A stretch of 40,672 nt of DNA from Flavobacteriales bacterium (GCA_947462725.1 CANHPZ010000005.1:1-40672); one strand, 5' to 3'; numbered from the stretch's first letter, positions 1 through 7,068 are shown. Made by a program: numbers and translations. Notes: a model not told the origin generated them from the letters alone.

Positions 1-56
1 TGCGTTTGCGCATGAAGCAGAGACGCGCTCAATAGAAACAACAAAAAGAATCGCAT
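1..56 (-). CDS. Secreted protein, N-terminal fragment (runs off left edge)
   Basis: On the minus strand an ATG at 56 opens a frame that stays open to the edge of the window and encodes MRFFLLFLLSASLLHAQT. This is a typical Sec signal peptide: one positive residue, a Leu/Phe-rich core, and an Ala-x-Ala-like end (HAQ). Only 18 codons are visible, so the mature protein and its function are unknown. The inverted repeat at 76-133 lies just upstream of the start. The call rests on the signal peptide alone; a chance frame is possible but the composition is very characteristic. Confidence 0.55.
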   Translation of the reverse strand, partial: MRFFLLFLLSASLLHAQT

Positions 57-75
57 GCAGTGGATTTTCGTGCAA

Positions 76-133
76 TATAGGATTGTAGGGGCATCCCTAT
101 AATCCTATAATCCTGTTATCCTACAACCCTAGG
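76..133. repeat. Short-period TAGGATTG-type array with hairpin
   Basis: Positions 76-90 (tataggattgtaggg) and 95-109 (ccctataatcctata) form a 15-bp inverted repeat with one G-T/mismatch position and a 4-nt loop (gcat). The array continues to 133 with two further inverted units. The same unit family returns at 6985-7068. On the minus strand its last unit supplies the TAG stop (129-131) of the gene at 129-500, so it may act as that gene's 3' hairpin. Confidence 0.75.
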
Positions 134-500
134 AAAAATACCGGACAATGGCTTTGCGCACCAACAGCTCTTGCTCGACCGGAGCCAGATTAGGCAGCTC
201 GCCATTGCGTTCGAAGTGCGGCCAGCCTTCCTCATCACGACCGATGAAGGTGTAGTAACCATAAGGCATGAGGAGAGAACAAATACCGACGTGCATAAGC
301 TCCACCTTCTGGTCCTTCTTAAACTTCTGATAATCCTGTCCTAATTCTTGTACGCCAATCATGAAAAGAATAGCGGCATAATCCAACTTCTCTCCGTATG
401 CCGCTGAGATGCGACTAACGGTTTCATTCCAAGTCTTTTCAAATACATAATCCATGATAAGTCCAATATTGTTGCGCAAATGTTCCGAAAAATCAGACAA
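129..500 (-). CDS. Small conserved-looking protein of unknown function
   Basis: A 123-residue, acidic, probably cytoplasmic protein with no signal peptide or membrane segment. I do not recognise a named domain. The longest frame opens with TTG at 500 (MSDFSEHL...); there is no in-frame ATG upstream, and the first internal ATG is at 455 (MDYVFEKTW...), so the start is either TTG500 or ATG455. The stop TAG at 129-131 lies inside the short-period repeat. The gene is divergent from the TonB-domain gene at 551, with only about 50 bases between them. Codon use and the lack of a good competing frame support it as real; function cannot be assigned. Confidence 0.7.
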   Translation of the reverse strand: MSDFSEHLRNNIGLIMDYVFEKTWNETVSRISAAYGEKLDYAAILFMIGVQELGQDYQKFKKDQKVELMHVGICSLLMPYGYYTFIGRDEEGWPHFERNGELPNLAPVEQELLVRKAIVRYFS

Positions 501-509
501 CCTTTGACG

Positions 510-539
510 TTGCGTCCGTCTTATTTTTAAGTATATTCG
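510..539 (+). promoter_or_regulatory. Bacteroidota-type promoter for the TonB-domain gene
   Basis: TTG at 510-512 and TATATTCG at 532-539 are separated by 19 nt, fitting the Bacteroidota sigma consensus TTG-N19-TAnnTTTG except for C at the seventh position of the -7 box. The ATG at 551 follows 11 nt later. Inferred from pattern only. Confidence 0.5.
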
Positions 540-550
540 CGCTGCCTAAC

Positions 551-1321
551 ATGTTTCGACTAAATTGTATGATTCAAATTCTTAGAATTGTCTGTCTTGT
601 AACGTTTTCGATGCTCACACAATGTGCTGCAGGACAGGTGCGTCGCGATTCATTAGACTTCCAGCACCGCAAGACTTCAGACATTAATGTAGCACGTTTC
701 GTCAGGGAAATTACCACTATCAATGACAGCTCCTACCAGGTTACAGTAAATTACCTTACAGGTGAATCTTTTATGACAGGTCTTTATCTCGATAAGGATC
801 TGGATGTGGCTCATGGTAATTTCGTTTACTTCTATGCCAACGGATACAAAGAATCGGAGGGCCGATTCAAAAATGGCTACAAAGTAGGCACATGGCAGCG
901 TTGGAATTTCGAAGGAAAACCAAAACCCGACCGCTTCTATCCCGATGAAGATTTCGTAAAAACAAATCGCACATCGAAGCCAGCCAAATTCCCGGGTGGC
1001 ATGGCTGCTCTGCAAGCGTTGGTTACCGACTCTCTTATCTATCCTGAAGAAGCAAAAAACAACAAAATTGAAGGAACCGTCTATGTAACATTTACCATTG
1101 ACGCAACCGGAGAAGTAAGCCAACCGCAAATTACAGACGGCGTTCATCAACTTCTCGACGAGGAGGCATTGCGATTTGTGTCATCGTTACCAACTTGGAT
1201 GCCTGCCGCGAAAAACGGCCTACCGGTTGACTCCAACTACATCATGCCGATAACATTTGATCTTGGTGGAAATGATGAATCCCAAGACTCTTCCGCACCC
1301 AATAAAGGAACATCAAACTAA
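551..1321 (+). CDS. TonB C-terminal-domain protein with MORN-like repeats
   Basis: A 256-residue exported protein. The N-terminus has a signal peptide (hydrophobic stretch about residues 8-24); the start may be ATG551 or the in-frame ATG569, which gives a more compact signal. The middle (about residues 90-125) has MORN/YwqK-like text: YFYANGYKESEGRFKNGYKV and a following GTWQRWNFEGK, in which an exported protein describes growing antiparallel strands. The C-terminal third (about 145-240) is a TonB C-terminal domain: the PGG start, YPEEAKNNKIEGTVYVTFTI, the paired DEEALRFV helix and a final PITF strand. In Bacteroidota such stand-alone TonB_C proteins usually lack the proline-rich spacer and are often not true energy transducers. 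A strong terminator follows at 1371-1407, so it is monocistronic. Exact role unknown. Confidence 0.85.
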   Translation: MFRLNCMIQILRIVCLVTFSMLTQCAAGQVRRDSLDFQHRKTSDINVARFVREITTINDSSYQVTVNYLTGESFMTGLYLDKDLDVAHGNFVYFYANGYKESEGRFKNGYKVGTWQRWNFEGKPKPDRFYPDEDFVKTNRTSKPAKFPGGMAALQALVTDSLIYPEEAKNNKIEGTVYVTFTIDATGEVSQPQITDGVHQLLDEEALRFVSSLPTWMPAAKNGLPVDSNYIMPITFDLGGNDESQDSSAPNKGTSN

Positions 1322-1370
1322 TGGAGTGCCTCCTGCATTAGGACCACTCGACTTGTATTACTCTTGATTA

Positions 1371-1407
1371 AAAAAAGCGTCGCTGTCTTAACCAGGCGGC
1401 GTTTTTT
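1371..1407 (+). terminator. Rho-independent terminator after the TonB-domain gene
   Basis: Stem cgtcgc (1378-1383) pairs with gcggcg (1396-1401, one G-T pair) over a 12-nt loop, followed by a run of six T at 1402-1407 and preceded by a run of A that can extend the stem. Confidence 0.8.
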
Positions 1408-1703
1408 GTTTATTGACGAAGGGCCGGCCAAGGGCGGGGGATGAAGTGAGCCCGTGCCTGGATGTTATCTTGAAAATGGTGAAGAGCGATGAGGGGACTC
1501 GGCACTGTCTTTTAGTTTTCCTTAATCAGCATTGAACATCGAATTGGTTTCTCAATTATTGATACAACCATTTAGATTTAAACTAGAAAAGGGAAAAAAG
1601 TCTGCGTTCCTTTCTCCTTTGTGATAAAACTTCTAAATCACAAACGCCCCAGGCACATCAAAAATTTCAATAACCACCGCGCCATTCGTAATCTGTATTC
1701 AAG
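1408..1703. other. Intergenic stretch with no recognised feature
   Basis: About 300 bases between the terminator at 1371-1407 and the tRNA terminator at 1704-1733. No frame of convincing composition, no start with a promoter, and no repeat or tRNA-like fold was seen. It may contain unannotated small RNA, but nothing in the sequence argues for it. Confidence 0.5.
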
Positions 1704-1733
1704 AAAAAGGCTCCCGGTTTCCCAAGAGCCTTT
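1704..1733 (-). terminator. Terminator downstream of tRNA-Pro
   Basis: Arms aaaggctc (1706-1713) and gagccttt (1726-1733) form an 8-bp stem with a 12-nt loop. Read on the minus strand it is followed by T5 (complement of 1704-1708), directly after the tRNA. Confidence 0.75.
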
Positions 1734-1743
1734 CACAATTTCG

Positions 1744-1816
1744 TCGGGATGACACGACTCGAACGTGCGACCACACGCCCCCCAGACGTGTACTCTACCA
1801 ACTGAGCTACATCCCG
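1744..1816 (-). tRNA. tRNA-Pro (anticodon GGG)
   Basis: The minus strand folds as a cloverleaf: acceptor CGGGATG (1816-1810) with CATCCCG (1751-1745), D arm GCTC-AGTTGGTA-GAGT, anticodon arm CACGT-CTGGGGG-GCGTG, T arm GCACG-TTCGAGT-CGTGT. The seven-base loop puts GGG at positions 34-36, which decodes CCC and CCU proline codons. The discriminator is A at 1744; the CCA end is not encoded. It has its own terminator at 1704-1733. Confidence 0.95.
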
Positions 1817-1894
1817 ATAAACTTAAAATCGAAGGCCTCTGCCTTCTTCGAGGGCGCGAAAATAACATAGCCAACCGCCTTAGCCAAAAAAAAC

Positions 1895-1911
1895 GCCTCG
1901 ACTGCGCTCGG
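1895..1911. repeat. Single copy of the GAGCGCAGTCGAG dispersed motif
   Basis: gcctcgactgcgctcgg is the reverse complement of ccgagcgcagtcgaggc, the core of the 23-bp tandem array at 4442-4569. It directly abuts the period-7 array at 1912-1944. Confidence 0.6.
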
Positions 1912-1944
1912 CAACCTTCAACTTTCAACTTTCAACCTTCAACC
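1912..1944. repeat. Period-7 array (minus-strand unit GTTGAAR)
   Basis: Read on the minus strand, 1944-1912 is four and a half tandem copies of gttgaa(a/g). Each unit contains TGA. No inverted partner was found nearby. It lies about 60 bases beyond the terminator of the lipoprotein gene at 2050-2436. Confidence 0.7.
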
Positions 1945-2000
1945 AAACTACGAAGAGCCAGGCTCTGCTGTCCGTTAGAGAGCTGCCAGGGGTGGGGCAA

Positions 2001-2029
2001 AAAAAAGCCCCCGCAACTGCAGAGGCTTT
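2001..2029 (-). terminator. Terminator of the small lipoprotein gene
   Basis: Arms aaagcc (2004-2009) and ggcttt (2024-2029) enclose a 14-nt loop; on the minus strand the stem is followed by a run of T (complement of the A run starting at 1999). It sits about 20 nt after the stop of the gene at 2050. Confidence 0.75.
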
Positions 2030-2049
2030 CAATTATTCTCGGTGATCTT

Positions 2050-2436
2050 TTATTCAATAATCACAGTCTCATCATTGGTCTTCATCTCCTCAATCTTGAT
2101 GATGCCCTCACCGGCTAAAGAACCCTTCGAGGCCTCAATATCCAATACGGCAAAACCAGCCTGACCTTCTTTGTAATAGTCGCTGAAATCGAAACTCACC
2201 TTGCCGGTTCCGTTGGTAACCTGGGTAGTGTCGAATCGCAATTCATTAGTCGGTGGCGGAGTTTCTGATGACACGGCATACAAGCGAACCGATGCGCCGG
2301 GAACGGCTTCACCATCGGCATTCACCACGGAAATGGTTGCAATGGTTTGCTGGTCTTTCTTGCATCCGTTCAATACCGCACCAACACACAACAACAGTGC
2401 TGTTCCGAAAATGAAGTGTACTTTTTTAGTAGTCAT
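2050..2436 (-). CDS. Small lipoprotein with a CarboxypepD_reg/Ig-like fold
   Basis: A 128-residue protein starting at ATG2436 (an in-frame TTG at 2445 gives nine extra bases but overlaps the -7 box). The N-terminus MTTKKVHFIFGTALLLCVGA leads into a lipobox, LNGC, so the protein should be lipidated and face the periplasm or outer surface. The rest, starting TIATISVVNADGEAVPGASV, has the pattern of a carboxypeptidase-regulatory-like or Big-type beta-sandwich (strand, GEAVPGASVRLY, strand, NGTGKVSFDF). Such small lipoproteins are common in Bacteroidota and uncharacterised. It is monocistronic, with its own promoter-like box (2443-2450) and terminator (2001-2029). Confidence 0.8.
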   Translation of the reverse strand: MTTKKVHFIFGTALLLCVGAVLNGCKKDQQTIATISVVNADGEAVPGASVRLYAVSSETPPPTNELRFDTTQVTNGTGKVSFDFSDYYKEGQAGFAVLDIEASKGSLAGEGIIKIEEMKTNDETVIIE

Positions 2437-2442
2437 AGCACG

Positions 2443-2450
2443 CAAATTTA
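2443..2450 (-). promoter_or_regulatory. -7 promoter box of the lipoprotein gene
   Basis: On the minus strand TAAATTTG (2450-2443) matches the Bacteroidota -7 box TAnnTTTG exactly and ends only 6 nt before ATG2436. No good TTG -33 element was found at the usual spacing. Confidence 0.4.
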
Positions 2451-2585
2451 ATCAAAGCAAAGAAAGTAAAACACATCTATTATCCAACGCTGTTTTATTA
2501 TGATTCTATCACCACCGTGTTCATAATGGATACGCATCCGTTGGAGCTTTTGTGTATTACCTTCGGGCCCTTCATTTCAGAACCC

Positions 2586-3380
2586 ATGAAAAGACTACAC
2601 ATTGCCCTACTGGGTTGCGCTGCATTCACTATTTTCTGCAACGCATCAGGCTGCAAAAGCAAGAGCGAAACGCCTAGCACCGCCGCAACCTCAACGACGA
2701 CTCCCGCAGAGCCTTCCCAACCGGTGGCGGAAACCCCAACCGAAAGCGCCAGTCCGACCAATGGCGCCGGCCCACTGGTAAAAGTGCACACGCGTTTTGG
2801 CGACATGACGGTGATGCTCTACAACGAGACTCCCAAGCACCGCGACAATTTCCTCAAGCTGGTCAATGAAAAATACTATGACAATTTGCTATTCCACCGC
2901 TGCATTCCAGGCTTCATGATTCAAGGCGGTGATCCGCAAAGCCGCGGTGCCGCACAAGGTCAAATGCTTGGTGGCGGAGGCCCTGATTACAAGGTGCCTG
3001 CAGAATTCAACCCCAACCTCATCCATAAGAAAGGCGCACTCTGCGCTGCACGTCAAGGCGATCAGGTAAACCCAAAGAAAGAATCCAGTGGCAGCCAGTT
3101 CTACATCGTGCAAGGCCAACCGCTAACTGACATGCAACTGGGTCAAGTCGAAATGAACATCGGCCGCATGCATCCGGGCTTCAAATACACCGATGCTCAA
3201 AAGCAGCTCTATAAAACAGTTGGCGGAACCGCACAACTCGATATGGAATACACCGTATTCGGTGAGGTTGTAGAAGGCTTTGCGGTAATAGATAGCATCA
3301 ACAGTCAAAAAACCATGCGCGATCGTCCACTCAAGGACATCACGATGACCATGGAAGTGGTTAAAAAATCAGGCAAATAA
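2586..3380 (+). CDS. Cyclophilin-type peptidyl-prolyl isomerase, lipoprotein
   Basis: Catalyses cis-trans isomerisation of peptidyl-prolyl bonds, here probably in the periplasm. ATG2586 was chosen over ATG2517 because it begins a lipoprotein signal (MKRLHIALLGCAAFTIF, then ASGC-KSKSE); the upstream extension has no signal character. A Thr/Pro/Ala/Glu-rich linker of about 40 residues follows. The cyclophilin domain (about residues 68-260) shows FHRCIPGFMIQGGDP with the catalytic Arg, SGSQFYIVQG with the conserved Gln, and YTVFGEVVEG. Between the last two there is an insert of about 35 residues (including KYTDAQKQLYKTVGG), known from Bacteroidota homologues and absent from short cyclophilins. 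The stop TAA overlaps the pheS ATG by one base, so the two are likely translationally coupled. Confidence 0.93.
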   Translation: MKRLHIALLGCAAFTIFCNASGCKSKSETPSTAATSTTTPAEPSQPVAETPTESASPTNGAGPLVKVHTRFGDMTVMLYNETPKHRDNFLKLVNEKYYDNLLFHRCIPGFMIQGGDPQSRGAAQGQMLGGGGPDYKVPAEFNPNLIHKKGALCAARQGDQVNPKKESSGSQFYIVQGQPLTDMQLGQVEMNIGRMHPGFKYTDAQKQLYKTVGGTAQLDMEYTVFGEVVEGFAVIDSINSQKTMRDRPLKDITMTMEVVKKSGK

Positions 3381-4405
3381 TGCAAGACCTCATCAACCAA
3401 CACCTGGCTGCCATTGCTGCACATGCAGCCTCAACGCCCGATGAGGTGGAGCAATTCCGCATCAAATACCTCGGACGTAAAGGTATCCTCAACGATTTAT
3501 TCGAAGCGTTCAAAGTAGTTCCGGGCGATCAGAAAAAATTACTCGGACAGGAACTCAACAAGTTGAAAAACGCGGTGCAGGAAAAACTCGATGCCATGCA
3601 AAGCGCATCGTCTGCGAGCACGCGCAACACGGAAGCATTTGACCTCAGTCGGCCCACCGGCACGGTGCCGCTAGGTACTCGCCACCCGCTGGCCATCGTG
3701 CGCCGCGAGATTTTGGACATCTTCTCACGGATGGGTTTCACCGTGGCTGATGGCCCTGAAATCGAAGACGATTGGCATGTATTCTCCGGTCTCAATTTTC
3801 CGCCAGAGCACCCAGCGCGCGATATGCAAGACACGTTCTTCATTCACAAGCCTGAGCAAGAAGGAGAAAAGGAAATGGTGTTGCGTACTCATACGAGCAG
3901 TGTGCAAGTGCGCGCCATGGAAAATCAAAAGCCGCCCATCCGCATTGTGATGCCCGGCCGCGTGTACCGCAACGAAGCCGTGAGCTCACGCGCCCACTGT
4001 CAGTTCCACCAAATCGAAGGATTGTATATCGATGAAGGTGTTTCGTTTGCTGATATGAAGCAAACACTACAATACTTCACACAAGAATTTTTCGGCAAAG
4101 CGAAAATTCGCTTGCGCCCTTCTTACTTCCCATTCACCGAGCCCAGCGCCGAAATGGATGTGTATTGGGGTCTCAATAGCGAAGCCGATTACCGCATCAC
4201 GAAAGGAACGGGCTGGCTCGAAATCATGGGCTGCGGCATGGTGGATCCCGCCGTGCTTAGCGCCAGCGGTATCGACCCCGAACGCTACAGCGGTTTCGCA
4301 TTTGGAATGGGTATAGAACGCATAACTATGCTGCGCTACCAAGTAGACGACCTCCGCATGTTTTTCGAAAACGATGTGAGGTTCTTGCGTCAGTTCCAAG
4401 GCTGA
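3380..4405 (+). CDS. pheS: Phenylalanyl-tRNA synthetase alpha subunit
   Basis: Class II synthetase subunit that, as alpha2beta2 with PheT, charges tRNA-Phe. The 341 residues are the usual length. An N-terminal coiled-coil arm (about 1-85, tRNA binding) is followed by the catalytic core: RHPLAIVRREILDIFSRMGF, EIEDDWHVFSGLNFPPEHPA (motif 1 region), the motif 2 stretch with RTHTSSVQVRAM and HCQFHQIEGLYID, and the motif 3 signature GFAFGMGIERITMLRY at the C-terminus. The start overlaps the prolyl isomerase stop by one base (TAATG). pheT is not adjacent, which is common in Bacteroidota. It is followed by a GC-rich repeat array instead of an ordinary terminator. Confidence 0.98.
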   Translation: MQDLINQHLAAIAAHAASTPDEVEQFRIKYLGRKGILNDLFEAFKVVPGDQKKLLGQELNKLKNAVQEKLDAMQSASSASTRNTEAFDLSRPTGTVPLGTRHPLAIVRREILDIFSRMGFTVADGPEIEDDWHVFSGLNFPPEHPARDMQDTFFIHKPEQEGEKEMVLRTHTSSVQVRAMENQKPPIRIVMPGRVYRNEAVSSRAHCQFHQIEGLYIDEGVSFADMKQTLQYFTQEFFGKAKIRLRPSYFPFTEPSAEMDVYWGLNSEADYRITKGTGWLEIMGCGMVDPAVLSASGIDPERYSGFAFGMGIERITMLRYQVDDLRMFFENDVRFLRQFQG

Positions 4406-4413
4406 CCCCTCAG

Positions 4414-4569
4414 CCCTCGGCTTCGCTCGGCCACCAGCCGGTGCCCGAGCGCAGTCGAGAGCGTTGCCCGAGCGTAGTCGAGCGTGGTGCTCGAGCGCAG
4501 TCGAGCGTGGTGCCCGAGCGCAGTCGAGCGTGGTGCCCGAGCGCAGTCGAGGGCGAGCGGAGTCGAAGA
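4414..4569. repeat. 23-bp tandem repeat array of GAGCGCAGTCGAG motif
   Basis: Five copies of a 23-bp unit (consensus tgcccgagcgcagtcgagcg + tgg) start at 4442, 4465, 4488, 4511 and 4534; a half copy (gagcggagtcgaag) ends at 4569. Unit 3 is a perfect 6-bp hairpin (gctcga-gcgcag-tcgagc). The inverted motif ccctcggcttcgctcgg at 4414-4430 can pair imperfectly with the last unit, closing the array. It fills the pheS-pdhA gap, 8 nt after the pheS stop and upstream of the pdhA promoter. Confidence 0.9.
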
Positions 4570-4606
4570 TGCTTATTGTAAACTTTACAATTTCTCAATT
4601 TCCTGA

Positions 4607-4635
4607 TTGTCGAACACACGTCAGGACTATATTTG
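4607..4635 (+). promoter_or_regulatory. Promoter of pdhA-pdhC
   Basis: TTG (4607-4609) and TATATTTG (4628-4635), spacing 18 nt, is a near-ideal Bacteroidota promoter. Transcription would start around 4641, giving a leader of roughly 14 nt before ATG4655. Confidence 0.7.
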
Positions 4636-4654
4636 TGACCCTTAGAAAATCACT

Positions 4655-5692
4655 ATGGCAACAGACATCGCTACAGGTAAATCAGCAAGCGCCAAAACGG
4701 CTGCAATACGCTTCAACAAAGACACTTACATCAAGTGGTATCGTGAGATGCTTTTGATGCGTCGCTTCGAAGAGAAGTGCGGTCACTTATATATCCAACA
4801 AAAATTCGGTGGATTTTGTCACCTATACATCGGTCAGGAAGCAATTCTTTCCGGCATGATGGAGGCGATTCGTCCAAGTGACAAGGTCATCACTGCCTAC
4901 CGCGACCACGCGCATCCGCTGGTGATGGGCTCCGACCCGAAAAAAGTAATGGCTGAGCTCTACGGCAAGGCCACAGGTCTTTCGAAAGGAAAAGGCGGCT
5001 CCATGCACATGTTCGACAAAGAGCGCAATCTCTTTGGAGGCCATGGAATCGTTGGTGCTCAAATCCCGATGGGCGCCGGTATCGCCTTTGCCGACAAATA
5101 CAACGGCAACGACAACGTAACCCTCACCTTCTTTGGTGATGGTGCTGCACGTCAGGGAGCTTTGTTTGAAACCTTCAACATGGCGATGACCTGGAAACTT
5201 CCAGCAATCTTCATCATAGAAAATAATCAGTACGCGATGGGAACTTCCGTGGAGCGTACGTCCAACGTGACCGACCTTTCGCAACTGGGCGCATCGTTTT
5301 TGATGCCTTCAGAAACCGTGGATGGTATGCGTCCGGAAGCGGTATGCGAAGCCATTGAGCGTGCTGCAGATCGCGCACGCCGCGGTGACGGACCAACCTT
5401 GCTCGATATCAAAACATACCGATACAAAGGTCACTCGATGAGCGACCCACAGAAGTATCGCACCAAGGAAGAGGTGTCTGAATATCAAGAGCAAGACCCT
5501 ATCGAACACGTGCTTCGCATGATTCGCGAAAACAATTGGATGTCGGAAGCTGAAATTGAAGGCGTTGAAGCTGACATCAAGATCATTGTGGATGAATCAG
5601 TGAAGTATGCTGAAGAATCTCCACTTCCTGCTGCAGAAGAATTGTACAACGACGTCTACATGCAGCAAGACTATCCATACGTGAACGATTAA
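4655..5692 (+). CDS. pdhA: Pyruvate dehydrogenase E1 component, alpha subunit
   Basis: Thiamine-diphosphate-dependent decarboxylation of pyruvate and reductive acetylation of the E2 lipoyl group, with PdhB as partner. The 345-residue length is typical. Visible are AYRDHAHPL (about 81-89), the phosphorylation-loop-like KGKGGSMHMF, and the ThDP/Mg motif GDGAARQG (161-168) ending in ENN (189-191). The second loop YKGHSMSDPQKYRT is typical of E1 alpha of alpha2beta2 type. Pyruvate rather than branched-chain substrate is inferred from overall similarity to flavobacterial PdhA and from the adjacent E2. The E1 beta gene is not here. ATG4655 is set by the promoter at 4607-4635. Confidence 0.95.
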   Translation: MATDIATGKSASAKTAAIRFNKDTYIKWYREMLLMRRFEEKCGHLYIQQKFGGFCHLYIGQEAILSGMMEAIRPSDKVITAYRDHAHPLVMGSDPKKVMAELYGKATGLSKGKGGSMHMFDKERNLFGGHGIVGAQIPMGAGIAFADKYNGNDNVTLTFFGDGAARQGALFETFNMAMTWKLPAIFIIENNQYAMGTSVERTSNVTDLSQLGASFLMPSETVDGMRPEAVCEAIERAADRARRGDGPTLLDIKTYRYKGHSMSDPQKYRTKEEVSEYQEQDPIEHVLRMIRENNWMSEAEIEGVEADIKIIVDESVKYAEESPLPAAEELYNDVYMQQDYPYVND

Positions 5693-5722
5693 TTTTTTTT
5701 AAAACCGCAAGAGAAAAATACT

Positions 5723-6988
5723 ATGGCAGAAATAGTTCGCATGCCCAAGCTTAGTGATACCATGACAGAAGGTACAGTTGCTGCATGGCACAAAAAAGTT
5801 GGCGATAAAGTGAAGACCGGTGACTTGTTAGCCGAAATCGAAACCGACAAAGCCACCATGGAGTTTGAATCATTTCAGGATGGTGTGCTATTGCACATTG
5901 GCGTAGAGAAGGGCCAAACCACCAAGGTGGATTCAATACTCGCCATTTTGGGTAAAGAAGGTGAAGATGTGGCAGCCTTGATTGCTGCCGAAGCCAATGG
6001 TGCTCCAGCCGCGGCGGCGCCTGTTGCCTCGCCTGCTCCCAGTGCTAATCCTGCCCCTGCTTCCGTGGCCGCTCCTATTGCTGTTGCTGTAGCTGCTCCC
6101 GCAGGTGCTCCTGTATCCAACAACAATGGACGTTTGAAAGCGTCCCCTCTAGCCAAGAAAATTGCTGAAGAGAAAGGTATCGATATCGGAAGTGTAGCCG
6201 GTAGCGGCGACGGTGGACGCATTGTGCGTCGTGATGTAGAGAACTTTACGCCTGCTGCAAGCGGCGCAACTCCTACCTATGTGCCTGCTTTTGTTCCTGC
6301 AGGCACCGAGCGCTATACCGAAGAAAACGTTTCGCAAATGCGCAAAACCATTGCGCGTCGATTAGCAGAAAGCAAGTTCACTGCTCCGCACTTCTATCTC
6401 ACGATGGAAATTGACATGGAAAACGCCATGGCTGCGCGCAAAGCAATCAACGATAGCGGCATGGCTAAAGTGTCGTTCAACGATATGGTGGTAAAGGCCT
6501 GCGCTATGGCGCTTCGTCTTAACCCGAAGGTGAATTCATCATGGCGCGGAGAAACTATTCGCTACAACGAACACGTACACATCGGTGTAGCCGTGGCTGT
6601 AGAAGAAGGTCTGCTTGTGCCTGTGGTGCGTTTCGCTAATGAAAAAGGTTTGTCGCAAATTGGCGCTGAGGTTAAATCCTTTGCCGAAAAAGCGAAATCG
6701 AAAAAACTCCAACCATCCGACTGGGAAGGCAACACCTTCACCATTTCGAATCTCGGCATGTTTGGTATAGAAGAGTTCACAGCCATTATCAACCCACCGG
6801 ATGCTTGCATTCTCGCCGTTGGCGGAATCAAAGCTGTGCCTGTAGTAAAGAATGGTGCTGTTGTTCCGGGCAACGTAATGAAAGTAACCTTAAGCTGCGA
6901 TCACCGAGTGGTAGATGGTGCTTCAGGTGCTGCATTCCTCCAAACGCTGAAGTCGTATTTGGAGAATCCGGTGATGATGATTGTTTAG
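5723..6988 (+). CDS. pdhC: Pyruvate dehydrogenase E2, dihydrolipoamide acetyltransferase
   Basis: Core of the pyruvate dehydrogenase complex; moves the acetyl group from the lipoyl arm to CoA. Domains: one lipoyl domain (1-80, lipoyl lysine K43 in EIETDKATM), an Ala/Pro-rich linker (about 92-130), a peripheral-subunit-binding domain (about 137-175, starting LKASPLAKKIAEEKGIDIG), a second linker, and the acyltransferase domain (about 195-421) with SNLGMFGI and the catalytic DHRVVDG (H394, D398). Only one lipoyl domain, at 421 residues, whereas many Bacteroidota E2 proteins carry two. It lies 30 bases after pdhA, so they are cotranscribed. The stop TAG (6986-6988) is part of the repeat at 6985-7068. 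Another 2-oxoacid E2 cannot be wholly excluded but the pdhA neighbour favours pyruvate. Confidence 0.93.
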   Translation: MAEIVRMPKLSDTMTEGTVAAWHKKVGDKVKTGDLLAEIETDKATMEFESFQDGVLLHIGVEKGQTTKVDSILAILGKEGEDVAALIAAEANGAPAAAAPVASPAPSANPAPASVAAPIAVAVAAPAGAPVSNNNGRLKASPLAKKIAEEKGIDIGSVAGSGDGGRIVRRDVENFTPAASGATPTYVPAFVPAGTERYTEENVSQMRKTIARRLAESKFTAPHFYLTMEIDMENAMAARKAINDSGMAKVSFNDMVVKACAMALRLNPKVNSSWRGETIRYNEHVHIGVAVAVEEGLLVPVVRFANEKGLSQIGAEVKSFAEKAKSKKLQPSDWEGNTFTISNLGMFGIEEFTAIINPPDACILAVGGIKAVPVVKNGAVVPGNVMKVTLSCDHRVVDGASGAAFLQTLKSYLENPVMMIV

Positions 6989-7068
6989 GATTGTAGGGGT
7001 TAGGATTGTAGGATTGTAGGGCTGTAACACCATCTATAATCCTACAATCCTAACCCCTCTAATCCTAA
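6985..7068. repeat. TAGGATTG inverted repeat array capping pdhC and dnaJ
   Basis: Arm 6985-7012 and the reverse complement of 7041-7068 are both 28 nt and differ at two positions, giving a long hairpin with a 28-nt loop. The 5' arm and loop hold TAG at 6986, 6994, 7001, 7009 and 7017, covering all three plus frames. The first is the pdhC stop; the dnaJ stop TAG (7065-7067) lies in the other arm on the minus strand. Probably the shared terminator of this convergent pair; it has no classic T run. Confidence 0.9.

Noticed and set aside
677-1150. 157-residue open frame on the minus strand
   Set aside because: Antisense of the TonB-domain gene, with unlikely Cys/Phe-rich composition and no family pattern.
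1765-2118. 117-residue plus-strand frame across the tRNA and array
   Set aside because: Runs through tRNA-Pro, the period-7 array and a terminator; composition follows those elements.
2517-2585. Longer N-terminus for the prolyl isomerase
   Set aside because: The upstream 23 residues lack signal character; the lipoprotein signal begins at ATG2586.
4442-4556. Possible CRISPR array
   Set aside because: Units are directly tandem without unique spacers, and no cas genes lie nearby.
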